Under the pieces are notes generated by a model that worked only from the letters and a program-made list of their open reading frames with translations, searched no databases and was not told the DNA's origin. A stretch of 64,000 bases of DNA, from positions 53,915 to 117,914 of the forward strand of contig JADJVW010000061.1 of assembly GCA_016710365.1 (NCBI GenBank), read 5' to 3'. The DNA is from Candidatus Caldilinea saccharophila (GTDB lineage: Bacteria; Chloroflexota; Anaerolineae; Caldilineales; Caldilineaceae). How positions within the stretch are numbered: the stretch's first letter is position 1; every line of letters begins with the position of its first letter. This document shows, one piece after another, positions 52,413 to 61,816 of this stretch. Both the position numbers and the translations under genes were made by a program.

Positions 52413-55202
52413 ATGACGATGCTCGACCTGAAGTTACTGGGTGCACCCCAGATCACATTGAACGGCGCACCTTTCAACCTGCGCCGCAACAGCATCAAAG
52501 CGCGCGCCCTGCTTTTCTATCTCGCGACCGTGGGCACGCTGGAAACGCGCGAGCGGCTGGCCGGTCTTTTCTGGTCCGACTGGCCGGATCAAAAAGCGCG
52601 CGCCTATCTGCGCGGCGAGTTACACCTGCTGGGCGACCTGAAAGATGGCTCTCTGCTCGACGCCGACGGGCGGCTTGGGCTGAATCTAGCGCACTGCCAC
52701 ATCGACGTGCGCGAACTCCAGCGCGTGGCCGCGTCGGCCGCGCCCTCCCTGGAAGAACTCCACGCGGTGAGCCGTCTTGTCAACGGCGTCTTTCTCGACG
52801 GGCTGGATTCACAACTGGAGGAGAGTTCGCCGCTCTTTGTCGAGTGGCTGGTTGCTCAGCGCGACCTGGTCGAGCGGCAGATTCATCAGATTCTCTATCG
52901 GCTGGCCGGCGTATGTGCGGAAGAAGGGCGCATGTTGACCGCGGGCATCGACGCGTGCAGCCATCTGCTTGACCTTGTGCCCGAACGTGAGGAGGTTCAC
53001 CGCCTCAAGATGCGGCTGCTGGCGCTTGATGGGCAGCGTGGCGCCGCACTCAAGCAGTACGATGCATGTGCGTCGGCGCTGATGGACGAACTGGGTGTGC
53101 CTCCTTCCGCCGAGACCAACGCCCTCTACGACCGCATCCTGGCCGGCGCGTTCGACCGGCCTGAGCGCGTCGACGCTTCACTCTCTGGGGTGGAAGCTAC
53201 GCCGCGACGTGCACCTTTTCAAGCCATCGCGCCGCCCGCCTATCTTGCGGGGCGCAGCCAGGAAGTCGAGCAACTTGTCGCATGTCTCACCCGGTCGGGA
53301 CGCGGCGCGGTGGTCGCCATCGTGGGCATGGGCGGCGTCGGCAAAACCGCGCTCGCCGCAGCGATGGCGGATCGACTGCGCAGCCACTTTGCCGACGGCG
53401 TCCTGTGGGGGCGCGTCGCCACCGACGCACCGATGGACATCCTGCAAAGCTGGGCGCTTGCCTTCGACCGCGACCTCAGCAAGATCACCAGCTACGAAGC
53501 GCGCGCCGCGGCGATGCGTGACATCCTGTCCGACCGGCGCGCGCTCATCGTGTTGGACGACGTGGTCGCCGGCAAATCGATCGACCTGCTGCTGCCCGGC
53601 GCGGCCGCGTGCCCGGTGCTGGTCACCACGCGCGACCGCGCCGAGGTTGCGCTCTACGCCAGCGAGATCGTTGACCTGCGCGAATTGGCCGCACAAAGTG
53701 GGATCGAAATGTTGGCGCATTTTCTAGGCGAGGCGCCGGTCGCCGCCGAACAGAGCGCAGCCGAAGAATTGTGCGCGCTGCTGGGCGGGTTGCCGCTGGC
53801 GATGGAAATCGCCGCGCAACGCATCCTGGTTTCGCCGCGGCGCGACCTGGCGCGCATGGTGCGCAGCCTGCGTTCGGCGTCGGCGCGGTTGGCGCACGGC
53901 ATCAGCAACCGTTCGGTGCGCACCAGTTTTGACGTCAGTTGGGACAGTCTGACCGCCGCGCTCCAGCGCACATTTGCCTTGACCGGCTTGTTCGATGGGC
54001 GTCCTTTTACCGCGGAAGCCATCGCCGCCATTTGCGCCTGCAATCGCGATGAGGCGCTTGACCAGCTTGACCTGCTGGCGACGCTCTCCATGCTCAAGCT
54101 TGCGGACGACGAACACTATGTCCAGCATCGGCTGCTGGCCGATTTTGCCCTCGAAAAGCTGGCCGAGCTGCCCGATCAGGTGCAGATGCAGCATCGCTTT
54201 GTGAGCTATTATCGGGAGTTCACCCAGCGCGCAGCCGGTGACTTTGCCTCCCTGGAGCACGCCTGGGAGCACCTGCTCCATGCCGTGGCGGTGGCGCAGC
54301 AGTTGCAGGCGTGGCCAGAACTGCTGGCGCTCGTCGATGCGGCGTCGGCGCCCTGGTTTGCGCGCGTGCGCTTTCATCATGCTCGCCAGGGTTTTCTGGC
54401 CGGTCTCGAAGCCGCGCGCGCGCTGCAGGACGACATACACAGCACGCGTTTTGCCTTTTTCCTCGGACGCATCGCCCTGCGGCAAGACGATTACACGGCC
54501 GCGCAGGAATTGCTTCACACGGCGATTGCCGGCTATACGGCAAGCGGCAACCAGATGCGCATGGCGGAAGCGCTGGTCGATCTGGCCGATGTCGAGATCG
54601 AATTGGGCGTCTACGCCGACGCCGAGGAAACCTTGCAGCGCGCCGAGGCGACCTATGCGCGCCTGGAACAGCCGGCAGGCGTGGCCGCGGTGCGCTGCCG
54701 GCAGGCGTCGATCGCCTATGATCGGGACGCGTACGCACAGGCGAGTGAGCTGTGCGCCGACGCGTTGCATCTGCTCCCACCGGATGGCGGCGAGGTCGTG
54801 CGCTCGCGCACGCTGCGTTTGCTCGCCGATATTGCGGTGCGCGAGCAACAATTAACCCTGGCGCAGCAATACACCACCCAGGCGCAAATGGTGAACGCCA
54901 CAGTCAACGACCAGACCGAACACGCTGCGATCCTCTTTGCGCAGGCCAAGCTGGCGCACTATTTCGGCAATGAACAGGAAGCGCTCGTCAACGCGCGGCA
55001 AAGCCTCGCCAGCTATACAGCGATGGGCGACCGCAAGGCCACCGCCGTGATTCATCTCCTGCTCTGCCGCATCTATAAAGCGATGGACGACCAGGCGAAT
55101 CTCCAGTTGTCAGCGCAGCACGGCCGCAACCTGGCCGCGGAGGTGCAGGACGCTCAGATCGAGGCCCTGTTCGCACAATTTTTCGACCCACCCACAAACT
55201 GA
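52413..55202 (+). CDS. AfsR/SARP-like transcriptional regulator with NB-ARC and TPR domains
   Basis: This 929-residue regulator has an OmpR-type winged helix at about residues 4-90 (LDLKLLGAPQITLNGAPF), a bacterial transcriptional-activator domain at about 95-240, an NB-ARC/STAND ATPase with Walker A GMGGVGKTALA (about residue 305) and Walker B RALIVLDDV, then C-terminal TPR-like helices (about 620-920). STAND regulators switch on ligand or partner binding. The next gene, an aldehyde dehydrogenase, starts nine bases after its stop and may be the regulated or cotranscribed partner. Start choice follows from the promoter at 52350-52378. Confidence 0.88.
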   Translation: MTMLDLKLLGAPQITLNGAPFNLRRNSIKARALLFYLATVGTLETRERLAGLFWSDWPDQKARAYLRGELHLLGDLKDGSLLDADGRLGLNLAHCHIDVRELQRVAASAAPSLEELHAVSRLVNGVFLDGLDSQLEESSPLFVEWLVAQRDLVERQIHQILYRLAGVCAEEGRMLTAGIDACSHLLDLVPEREEVHRLKMRLLALDGQRGAALKQYDACASALMDELGVPPSAETNALYDRILAGAFDRPERVDASLSGVEATPRRAPFQAIAPPAYLAGRSQEVEQLVACLTRSGRGAVVAIVGMGGVGKTALAAAMADRLRSHFADGVLWGRVATDAPMDILQSWALAFDRDLSKITSYEARAAAMRDILSDRRALIVLDDVVAGKSIDLLLPGAAACPVLVTTRDRAEVALYASEIVDLRELAAQSGIEMLAHFLGEAPVAAEQSAAEELCALLGGLPLAMEIAAQRILVSPRRDLARMVRSLRSASARLAHGISNRSVRTSFDVSWDSLTAALQRTFALTGLFDGRPFTAEAIAAICACNRDEALDQLDLLATLSMLKLADDEHYVQHRLLADFALEKLAELPDQVQMQHRFVSYYREFTQRAAGDFASLEHAWEHLLHAVAVAQQLQAWPELLALVDAASAPWFARVRFHHARQGFLAGLEAARALQDDIHSTRFAFFLGRIALRQDDYTAAQELLHTAIAGYTASGNQMRMAEALVDLADVEIELGVYADAEETLQRAEATYARLEQPAGVAAVRCRQASIAYDRDAYAQASELCADALHLLPPDGGEVVRSRTLRLLADIAVREQQLTLAQQYTTQAQMVNATVNDQTEHAAILFAQAKLAHYFGNEQEALVNARQSLASYTAMGDRKATAVIHLLLCRIYKAMDDQANLQLSAQHGRNLAAEVQDAQIEALFAQFFDPPTN

Positions 55203-55211
55203 AGGACAATC

Positions 55212-56824
55212 ATGAACAATCGCAAACACATCAAAGTCACCTATTCCACACTCGGCAGCCCTGACCCGCTGTTGCACGCCTACTATGAGGACGCCCTAAC
55301 CGCGGCGCGCGCCGGGCTTGGCCAGACCCATCGCCTATTGATCGATGGCGCGTGGGGCGCCGCGCGCACCACCTACACGACCTACAGCCCGATCAACACG
55401 AGTGTGGCGATGGGACATTTTCAGGAGGGCGACGCGGGCGACATTGACCGGGCCGTCCAGGCGGCGCGTGCGGCTTTCCCTGCCTGGCGCGCCACGCCCT
55501 GGCAGGATCGCGTCGCGCTGCTGCGCCAGGTGGCCGCGCTCATCAGCGAACGCCTGTTCGACATCGCCGCGGTCGACAGCCTCGAGGTCGGCAAGAACCG
55601 GCTGGAGGCGTTGGGCGACGTGGAGGAAACCGCTGATTTCATCCGCCGCTATTGCGATGTCATGGAACAGCACAACGGCTTTGTGGCGCCTCAGCAGAAC
55701 GAGACGGAGCACTTTCGCAACACCAGCATCCTCAAACCCTATGGCGTCTGGGGCGTAATTGCGCCTTTCAACTTTCCGGTGGCGCTCTCCGGCGGGCCGA
55801 CCGCGGCCGCGATCCTGGCGGGCAACACCGTCGTACTCAAGCCTGCCGAAGACGCTCCCTTCAGCCCGACGCTGTTGATGGCGTGTTTCGTCGACGCGGG
55901 CGTGCCGGCGGGCGTCGTCAATATGGTCACCGGGCAGAAGGAGACCGGCCGCGCGCTGGTCGATCACCCGGACGTGGATGGTTTCACCTTTACGGGCAGC
56001 TATCGCGTCGGCATGGAAATCTACGCCAAGACCGCGCGTGGCGCGCGCCCCCGCCCGGTGATCACCGAGATGGGCGGCAAAAACCCGGCCATTGTCGCGC
56101 AAAGCGCCAACCTCGACATGGCCGCGCAAGGCGTGGCGCGCGCAGCCTTTGGGCTGACGGGGCAAAAGTGCTCCGCGTGTTCGCGCGTCTACGTGCACGC
56201 GAGCATCAAAGACGCCTTTCTTGCCAAGCTGACCGCGCTGGCCGAACAGGTGCAGATCGGCGACCCGACGCACGCAGACAACTGGATGGGGCCGGTCATC
56301 AACCGCCGCGCCTATGAGAATTACCAGACCTTCACAGCCGAACTGGCCGCACATGGGCGCATCCTGACCGGCGGCAAGACGCTGGCCCCGCACGGCTATT
56401 ACGTGGCGCCGACCGTCGTCACCGATCTGCCGGAGGAGCATCCTCTCTGGAGGCAGGAGATGTTCCTGCCCATCGTGGCGGTGGCAAGCTTCGATAACTT
56501 CGACGACGCACTCCGGCGCGCCAACGACGTGGATTTTGGGCTAACCGCGGGCTGCTACACGCGCGACCAGGATGAGGCGCAGCGCTTCCTCGACACGATC
56601 GAGGCCGGCGTCATCTATCTCAACCGCTTCACCAGCGCCACAACCGGCGGCCTGGCGGCTATCAACCCTTTGGCGGCTGGAAGGGCAGCAGCAATACCAA
56701 TCGGGGTGCGGGCGGCCCTTACTATCTGCAACAATATCTGCGCGAGCAAAGCCAGACCGTCGTCAGCCATCCCGACGACGACCTCGTTGAAGGCGCAGCA
56801 TGGCGCGCGGAAGCCAGCGAATAA
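55212..56824 (+). CDS. Aldehyde dehydrogenase (P5C-dehydrogenase-like), frameshifted near the 3' end
   Basis: This NAD(P)-dependent aldehyde dehydrogenase of about 537 residues has the catalytic Cys in GQKCSACSR, general base Glu in EMGGKNP, and the GVWGVIAPFNFPVALSGGPT nucleotide-binding block. The style is that of 1-pyrroline-5-carboxylate dehydrogenase and longer aldehyde dehydrogenases. At about 56650 the frame goes wrong (SATTGGLAAINPLAAG). With one base restored it reads YQPFGGWKGS, NTNRGAGGPYYLQQYLRE and a stop at 56822-56824, the normal end. In the given frame it runs on to 56837. The gene follows the SARP-like regulator by nine bases. Confidence 0.88.
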
Positions 56825-56833
56825 CCGCGCTGT

Positions 56834-57667
56834 ATGAAGAAGTTACTAATCAGTACAGAGAATGCAGAATATCAAGTCATTCAAGCCCTGAAACTAAACC
56901 GGACAAAACGGAGCAAATCCGGCGAAGTCTTCATCGAAGGGATTGAATCGATCAAGCAGGCCGTCAATGCAAACGTTGCATTGACGCGCATCATTGCGGC
57001 GGACGTGGATCGGCTGTCGGATTGGGGAAAACAGCTCATCCAGGCGCATGAAACTGCAAAAATAATTGAGATGAGCGGCGCCCTCTATAAAAATTTGTGC
57101 GACAAAGAAAACCCCTCGGAGATGATCGCCACGGCAAAGATAAACGTCGTGGAGCTATCCAATCTACGGCTGCCGGAGACCCCCTTTGTGCTGATCTTTG
57201 ATCGTCCCAGCGACCATGGGAATTTTGGGTCGCTCGTCAGGTCGGCAAATTCCTTCAGCGTGGATGCAATCCTGGTCGTGGGTCACGCCATCGATGTGTA
57301 CGATCCAAAGGTCATTCGGGCAAGTCTTGGGAGCATCTTTCATGCGAAGCTGATCGCCGTCCCTGCGCTGCATGAGCTTGAACAGTGGCTTGCGGTGCAA
57401 AAGCAAAAGCACCATCTTCAACTGGTGGGCACGGATTCGAGCGGTGAAGCGTCGCTGCAAACACACACGCTGCAAAAGCCGATTGCGCTGATTCTTGGCA
57501 ATGAAGCCAAAGGCATGAGCGTCGCGCTCCAAAACTTGTGTGACTATACAATCAGCATTCCCCTGGCAGGCGCGGTCAACTCGCTCAATGTCGCGTGCGC
57601 CGGTTCGATCCTGCTGTGGGAAATTTATAAGAACAGCAACAGGCAGACACCGACTGCGTCAAACTGA
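56834..57667 (+). CDS. TrmH/SpoU-family RNA 2'-O-methyltransferase
   Basis: This 277-residue SPOUT methyltransferase has motif 1 in DRPSDHGNFGSLVRSA, motif 2 in ALILGNEAKGMS and motif 3 in SIPLAGAVNSLNVACAG, which together form the knotted S-adenosylmethionine site. An N-terminal substrate-binding domain (residues 1-105) is rich in Lys. It methylates rRNA or tRNA. The gene has visibly lower GC than its neighbours, which hints at transfer from another lineage. It starts nine bases after the repaired end of the dehydrogenase and has no clear ribosome site. Confidence 0.9.
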   Translation: MKKLLISTENAEYQVIQALKLNRTKRSKSGEVFIEGIESIKQAVNANVALTRIIAADVDRLSDWGKQLIQAHETAKIIEMSGALYKNLCDKENPSEMIATAKINVVELSNLRLPETPFVLIFDRPSDHGNFGSLVRSANSFSVDAILVVGHAIDVYDPKVIRASLGSIFHAKLIAVPALHELEQWLAVQKQKHHLQLVGTDSSGEASLQTHTLQKPIALILGNEAKGMSVALQNLCDYTISIPLAGAVNSLNVACAGSILLWEIYKNSNRQTPTASN

Positions 57668-57736
57668 CTGTGCTAAGTGGCGCCCCTTCTTCCCACAATG
57701 ACACTATTTTTTGTGGGTCAAGCGGATCTCGTGTAG

Positions 57737-57806
57737 TTACGTGCCGGGGACGGGCTTGCGGTGCTTCGGTTGAGCAGACAGCGATCAGCCCGTCCCCGGC
57801 ACGTAA
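57737..57806. repeat. Inverted repeat, family F (copy 2)
   Basis: Perfect 20-bp arms TTACGTGCCGGGGACGGGCT and complement flank a 30-base spacer. GTGCCGGGGAC is shared with the copy at 31733-31798. It lies between the methyltransferase and the broken toxin gene. Confidence 0.75.
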
Positions 57807-57878
57807 GACCCGACCCCATCAATTCCGGTTGAGCCTTTTTTGTTTGACAAAGTGAACCATTTTTGATACATAATGCCT

Positions 57879-58226
57879 ATGAGCAGCGAACTTCGGCTAC
57901 GCGTAATTTTTTATCGGACCACCGGAGGCAATGAGCCAGTGCGCGAGTAGCTCAAATCGCTAACACTGGAGGACAGAAAAATCATCGGAGACGACTTGAA
58001 AACGGCGCAATACGGTTGGTCGCTTGGTATGCCCCTGATTCGCAAACTGGAGAGAAGCTTGTGGGAAGTGCGATCCAGACTTTCAGAACGTATTGCACGC
58101 GTAATTTTCACCGTAGAGGAAGATACGATAGTTCTGCTACATGGGTTCATCAAGAAGTCGCAGAGGACGCCACTGCAGGATTTGCAACTGGCCAGACGCC
58201 GACTTCAATCACTGCGTGAAAAATGA
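57879..58226 (+). pseudogene. RelE/HigB-like toxin broken by a TAG codon
   Basis: The full frame of about 115 residues matches the Gp49-type toxin family: RVIFYRTTGGNEPVRE, then a stop (TAG at 57948-57950) where the family has Trp, then LKSLTLEDRKIIGDDLKTAQ, LWEVRSRLSERIARVIFTV and VLLHGFIKKSQRTP. TAG for TGG is a one-base change. There is no usable downstream start that keeps the full fold; an internal ATG-like start near 57996 would lose the first 40 residues. The toxin is therefore probably dead, while its antitoxin seven bases downstream is intact. Confidence 0.85.
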
Positions 58227-58233
58227 GGGAGGT

Positions 58234-58518
58234 ATGATGAACGCAAAGCATTTGGGAAGCACCCTGGATGATTTTCTGGCAGAAGAAGGTCGACTCGCTG
58301 AGGCGGAAGCCGTGGCCACTAAACGCGTTTTGGCCTTTCAGATTGCCAGCTTGATGCAAGAACAGCAAATCACTAAGGCGGAGATGGCGCGCCGTATGAA
58401 CACCAGCCGTGCAGCCGTAAATAGACTGCTCGATGCACACAGTGAATCTGCTACACTGGCGACGCTCGAAAAGGCCGCTGCCGCCTTGGGGCGCAGATTG
58501 CAGATCGAGCTGGTATAG
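58234..58518 (+). CDS. XRE/HigA-like antitoxin
   Basis: This 94-residue protein has a helix-turn-helix at about residues 40-92 (FQIASLMQEQQITKAEMARR then MNTSRAAVNRLL) and an acidic N-terminal region. It is coded after the broken toxin with GAGGGAGG before its ATG, so it was cotranslated with the toxin originally. It may still repress the pair's promoter. The closely related gene order at 597-1324 is a distinct pair with different sequence. Confidence 0.88.
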   Translation: MMNAKHLGSTLDDFLAEEGRLAEAEAVATKRVLAFQIASLMQEQQITKAEMARRMNTSRAAVNRLLDAHSESATLATLEKAAAALGRRLQIELV

Positions 58519-58570
58519 AATTACGCTCTCGCAATCGCTACCCAAAAAGCTTTGCACGCAGCGCCAGCCC

Positions 58571-59428
58571 TCACCACCACACATCCTGATAATCGACCAC
58601 ATACTGCCGGAAGGTGATCGGCGGGCGGCCTAGCAGTCGCTGCACTTCCTCTGTGACCTGCGCGGCCATTCCCTTGCGCGTCGAGTTGTAAAGCCACGTC
58701 ATCACCACGGCAAAAGGCAGCGAGGCGCCGCCGCGCACCTGCCGCCACAGAAAACTCAGCGACGATGGGTTGCGGTAAGTGATCGGCCGCCCCAGCACCT
58801 CGCTGAAAATCTCAGCGACCTGGTAGTAATCGAGCGCCTCGCTGCCGGTGAGGTCATAAGCTTTGTTTTCGTGACCCGGCTGCGACAGGGCCAGCGCGCC
58901 CACCGCAGCGATATCGCGCACGTCGATAAAGCTGGTCTTGCCCTTGCCGACCGGCACAAAGAGTTCGCTGCGCTTGCGAATCTCGTCGCGGTGCGTCGTG
59001 TTGAGGTTCTGCATGAAGAAGCTGGCGCGCAGAAACGTGTAGCTCATCGGCGACGCCACCAGATATTGCTCCACCGCGTAGTGCGGCGCCTGCTGGTTGT
59101 TCTCGATCCCGATCAGTGAGAGAAAGACGACGTGGCGCACACCAGCCTGCTGCGCCACATCCAGCGCCGGTGCGATATACTTTTTGACATCGGTAATCTG
59201 CGGTGGGCGCATGAGAAACATGCTCTCCACGCCGGCAAACGCGGCGGCGTAAGTTTCCGGCCGCACAAAGTCAAATTCTACAGTTTCAAGCTGGTCGCCA
59301 AAACGCTGTGTGAGCCGCGCCGGCTTGCGATCCGCCGCACGCACCGCCAGCCCCTCCGCCAGCAGCAGCTTAACGATCCCGGCGCCGACATTGCCTGACG
59401 CACCCGTCACCAGAATTGTTGCAGCCAT
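58571..59428 (-). CDS. NmrA-like NAD(P)-binding protein (SDR superfamily)
   Basis: This 285-residue Rossmann-fold protein has the atypical SDR nucleotide motif TGASGNVG at residues 8-15, followed by VRAADRKPARL and a C-terminal half with FMQNLNTTHRDEIRKR, as in NmrA/HSCARG and azoreductase-like QOR2 proteins. It may sense the NADP pool or reduce quinones. It lies at the 3' end of a minus-strand series of three such proteins, which are different in sequence. ATG at 59428 has only a weak ribosome site. Confidence 0.88.
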   Translation of the reverse strand: MAATILVTGASGNVGAGIVKLLLAEGLAVRAADRKPARLTQRFGDQLETVEFDFVRPETYAAAFAGVESMFLMRPPQITDVKKYIAPALDVAQQAGVRHVVFLSLIGIENNQQAPHYAVEQYLVASPMSYTFLRASFFMQNLNTTHRDEIRKRSELFVPVGKGKTSFIDVRDIAAVGALALSQPGHENKAYDLTGSEALDYYQVAEIFSEVLGRPITYRNPSSLSFLWRQVRGGASLPFAVVMTWLYNSTRKGMAAQVTEEVQRLLGRPPITFRQYVVDYQDVWW

Positions 59429-59454
59429 CTAAACCACTTCCATCTTTCTTAAAT

Positions 59455-59525
59455 TGATTTGACGCAGAGGCGCAGAGGCGGAGAGAACTCTAGCAAATTT
59501 TTCTCTCAGCGCCTCCGCGTCAAAG
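59455..59525. repeat. Imperfect palindromic repeat, family A (copy 2)
   Basis: TTTGACGCAGAGGCGC on the left and GCGCCTCCGCGTCAAA on the right form near-perfect arms with inner GGAGAGAA/TTCTCTC. The first 19 bases (TGATTTGACGCAGAGGCGC) are identical to 367-385. It lies between two tandem SDR-type genes. Confidence 0.8.
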
Positions 59526-59531
59526 TGTTGG

Positions 59532-60161
59532 CTAGTTGCTGATTGCCGGCGTTTTGTGCAGATACGCGCCGTCGCTCACCTGGCGTAGCATGAACTCGGC
59601 CATGTCCGCCCGGCTGATGCGCATGCCCATGCCTTTGCCCACATAACCCACCTGCACCACACCGGTCGGCGGGTCGTCGGTCAGCATCGGCACGCGCACG
59701 ATCACCCAGTCCAGGTTCGAGGCGCGCACCTTCTCCACCACCTGTTTCATATCTTCGTAGACGTGGCGCGCCACCAGCTTCAGCAGTAGATTCACCACAT
59801 GGTTCATGATCTTGGGCGCATCGTTGGGGTCGCCCACACCCGCACCCGCCGAGATCACCAGCCGGCGTACGCCGTGCGCGTGCATGGCAGTGATGATGTT
59901 CTCCGTGCCCGCCGTCACCTGATAGGTCGGCTTGTTCTCCGTCGGCCCCAGCGCGCTGATCACCGCATCGACGCCGGCAATCGCCTGGCTGACCTGCGCC
60001 TTATCCTGCACGTCACCCTGCACTACCGTCAGGCGCGCGTGCTCAATGCCCAGTTTGGCGGGCGTGCGCACAAAGGCGACGACCTCATGGCCCGCGGCCA
60101 GCGCCTGCTCCACCACATGCTTGCCCGTGCGCCCGGTGGCGCCAAAGACTGCAATCCTCAC
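59532..60161 (-). CDS. NAD(P)H-binding protein of the atypical SDR/BVR-B type
   Basis: This 209-residue protein has the Rossmann motif VFGATGRTGKHVVEQALAAG at the N-terminus, VVQGDVQDKAQV and VISALGPTENKP, as in flavin-reductase/BVR-B-like SDRs. It likely binds NADP and a small aromatic or flavin substrate. The start is GTG at 60161, which overlaps the stop of the upstream gene (GTGA), so the two are coupled. No catalytic Tyr-Lys pair of classical SDRs is seen. Confidence 0.85.
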   Translation of the reverse strand: MRIAVFGATGRTGKHVVEQALAAGHEVVAFVRTPAKLGIEHARLTVVQGDVQDKAQVSQAIAGVDAVISALGPTENKPTYQVTAGTENIITAMHAHGVRRLVISAGAGVGDPNDAPKIMNHVVNLLLKLVARHVYEDMKQVVEKVRASNLDWVIVRVPMLTDDPPTGVVQVGYVGKGMGMRISRADMAEFMLRQVSDGAYLHKTPAISN

Positions 60162-60899
60162 TGCTGCACCTCCACCGGACTGAACGCGGGTGCAAACTGC
60201 GCCGCCCACTGGCTGACGCTCGTCATTTGCACCGGCAACTTCTCCAGCACCGGTGCCATCTCCACCCAGGTGGCGATGCGGTCGCGGTTCTCCTCCTGGA
60301 ACTTATAGCCGGCGACACCGCCCTGTCCGGCGCCGGGGCCAAATGCCTTGTCGAGTGCGGCGCCAAATTCTTCCAGCGGCATGGCGCGGTAGGAGATCTC
60401 CCGTCCCAGCCCGGCGCTGACTTCCTGCGCCAGCTCCGGCCCGCTGAGATTCCTCATGCCGCTGACGACGATCTTCTGGCCGGCAAGCTGCGGCTGCGCC
60501 AACGCCGCCACCACAAAGGCCGCCACATCCGCCGACGCAATCCAGCCCAGCCGTGCGTCGTCGGCGACCGGATAGGTCAGCCCGTTGCGCTCAACGATAT
60601 TGGGCTGCGTCCACGGTCCCAGCAGATTCTCCAGATAGACAGTCGGCTGGATGATGATCGACGGCACGCCGCCCTGACGCAGCGCCTCAACCATGTCGAG
60701 GCGTAGGTCGTACATCGGGAAGCCGGTACGCTCCTCGATCATCGGCCCGCTGCTGTTCCACGCGATCAGCTTGACGCCCGCCGCGCGCGCTTCCACCGCG
60801 TTGCGCATCAGCCGCGGCGCTCCCATCGGATCGCCGCCAAAAGCCGGGATCAGCAGCGCCACCGCATCGACGCCGGTGTTGGCGGCCGCCAGACTGGGC
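60158..60899 (-). CDS. NmrA-like protein, C-terminal part (after frameshift)
   Basis: This part starts with SLAAANTGVDAVALLIPAFG and continues to FSPVEVQQ, the substrate-binding half of an NmrA/HSCARG-like protein (GVKLIAWNSSGPMIEERTGF, IIIQPTVYLENLLGPW). It joins the N-terminal part by a one-base change near 60900. Its stop codon overlaps the GTG of the next SDR gene. Confidence 0.82.
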
Positions 60900-61091
60900 C
60901 GGGTCGTTGAGATCGCCCACGACGATCTCGGCGCCGGCGTCGCGCAGCTTGGCTGCCTTTTCTGGGTTGCGCGTAAGGATGCGTGGAATGGCTCCCTGCT
61001 CCAGCAGCTTCCATGGAATCGAGCCTGCCTGCGAACCCGTAGCGCCGTAGACGAGGATTTTCTTGCCTGTGAGTGATGCTGAGTCGGTCAT
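60900..61091 (-). CDS. NmrA-like protein, N-terminal part (before frameshift)
   Basis: ATG 61091 is preceded by AAGGAG. The sequence MTDSASLTGKKILVYGATGS then QAGSIPWKLLEQGAIPRILT is the NADP-binding beta-alpha-beta, followed by GAEIVVGDLNDPA. The frame leaves the family after this and ends at 60687. The intact protein would be about 310 residues. Confidence 0.82.
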
Positions 61092-61130
61092 TTTCGGTCT
61101 CCTTGTTTGATTGCTGTTCAAAAAAGCTTT

Positions 61131-61216
61131 ACCACCAAGGCTCGAAGCGCACAAAGGGATTTGCCATGTCTTTAGCTTTTCTTAGCGCCCCTTTGCGTCT
61201 TCGTGTCTTCGTGTTT
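61131..61216. repeat. Imperfect palindromic repeat, family C (copy 2)
   Basis: ACCACCAAGGCTCGAAGCGC is mirrored by CTTCGTGTCTTCGTGTTT at the right, and CACAAAGGG pairs with CCCTTTGCG. The left arm differs from the copy at 30987-31091 at only a few positions. It lies between the NmrA and TetR genes, which are read in the same direction. Confidence 0.75.
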
Positions 61217-61243
61217 GCAGTTCACCCTGCTTGCTGATGCTAT

Positions 61244-61816
61244 TCACCTGCGGCTGGCGGTGCGCAGCAGCGCGCCCAGTTCTACCGCCACGCGGCGCAG
61301 CGGGTCGCCACTGTGATAGGTGCGGCTCAGGATGATGCCGCCCTCGATCGCCGACAAAATGAAGATTGCCAGCGCCAGCGCGCGTTCGGCGCTAAAACCG
61401 CTGGCTGTCAGCTTCGCCTCGAACGCGCCTTGAAACTGCTGATAGGCGGTGCGGCAGGCCAGGTTCAGCCGTTCATTGGTGGCGGCGGTCTCCATCGCGA
61501 TGGTCATCAAAGGGCCGCCGCTGCGAAAACTTGACGCTTCCACGTAACCGGCGATGTTGGCGACAAACGTGCTGACTGCCTCCGCCGGGTCATCGATCTC
61601 CGCTAGGCTCGCCGCGATGCGCTGCGCGGTAGCGCTGCCCGCGCGCGCAATCGCCGCCTCAGCGATCTCATCCTTGCCCTGCGGAAAGTAGTAGTAAAGC
61701 GAACCTTTGGGCGCGCCGCTCTCCTTGACGATCTGGTTCAAGCCAGTGGCATGAAAGCCCTGGCTTTCCAGCAGGTCGCACGCGGTTTCGATAATCTGGT
61801 CGCGCGCCGCCGTCAT
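61244..61816 (-). CDS. TetR-family regulator of the nitroreductase operon
   Basis: This 190-residue repressor has an N-terminal helix-turn-helix (IIETACDLLESQGFHATGLNQ then ESGAPKGSLYYYFPQGKDEI), typical of the TetR/LmrA/YxaF group, and an all-helical effector domain (AFEAKLTASGFSAERALALA). The ATG at 61816 overlaps the stop of the nitroreductase-like gene (ATGA). It likely binds the palindrome at 62330-62350 and is released by an electrophile or aromatic compound, as in related TetR/oxidoreductase sets. The three SDR-type genes downstream could be part of the regulon. Confidence 0.9.
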   Translation of the reverse strand: MTAARDQIIETACDLLESQGFHATGLNQIVKESGAPKGSLYYYFPQGKDEIAEAAIARAGSATAQRIAASLAEIDDPAEAVSTFVANIAGYVEASSFRSGGPLMTIAMETAATNERLNLACRTAYQQFQGAFEAKLTASGFSAERALALAIFILSAIEGGIILSRTYHSGDPLRRVAVELGALLRTASRR

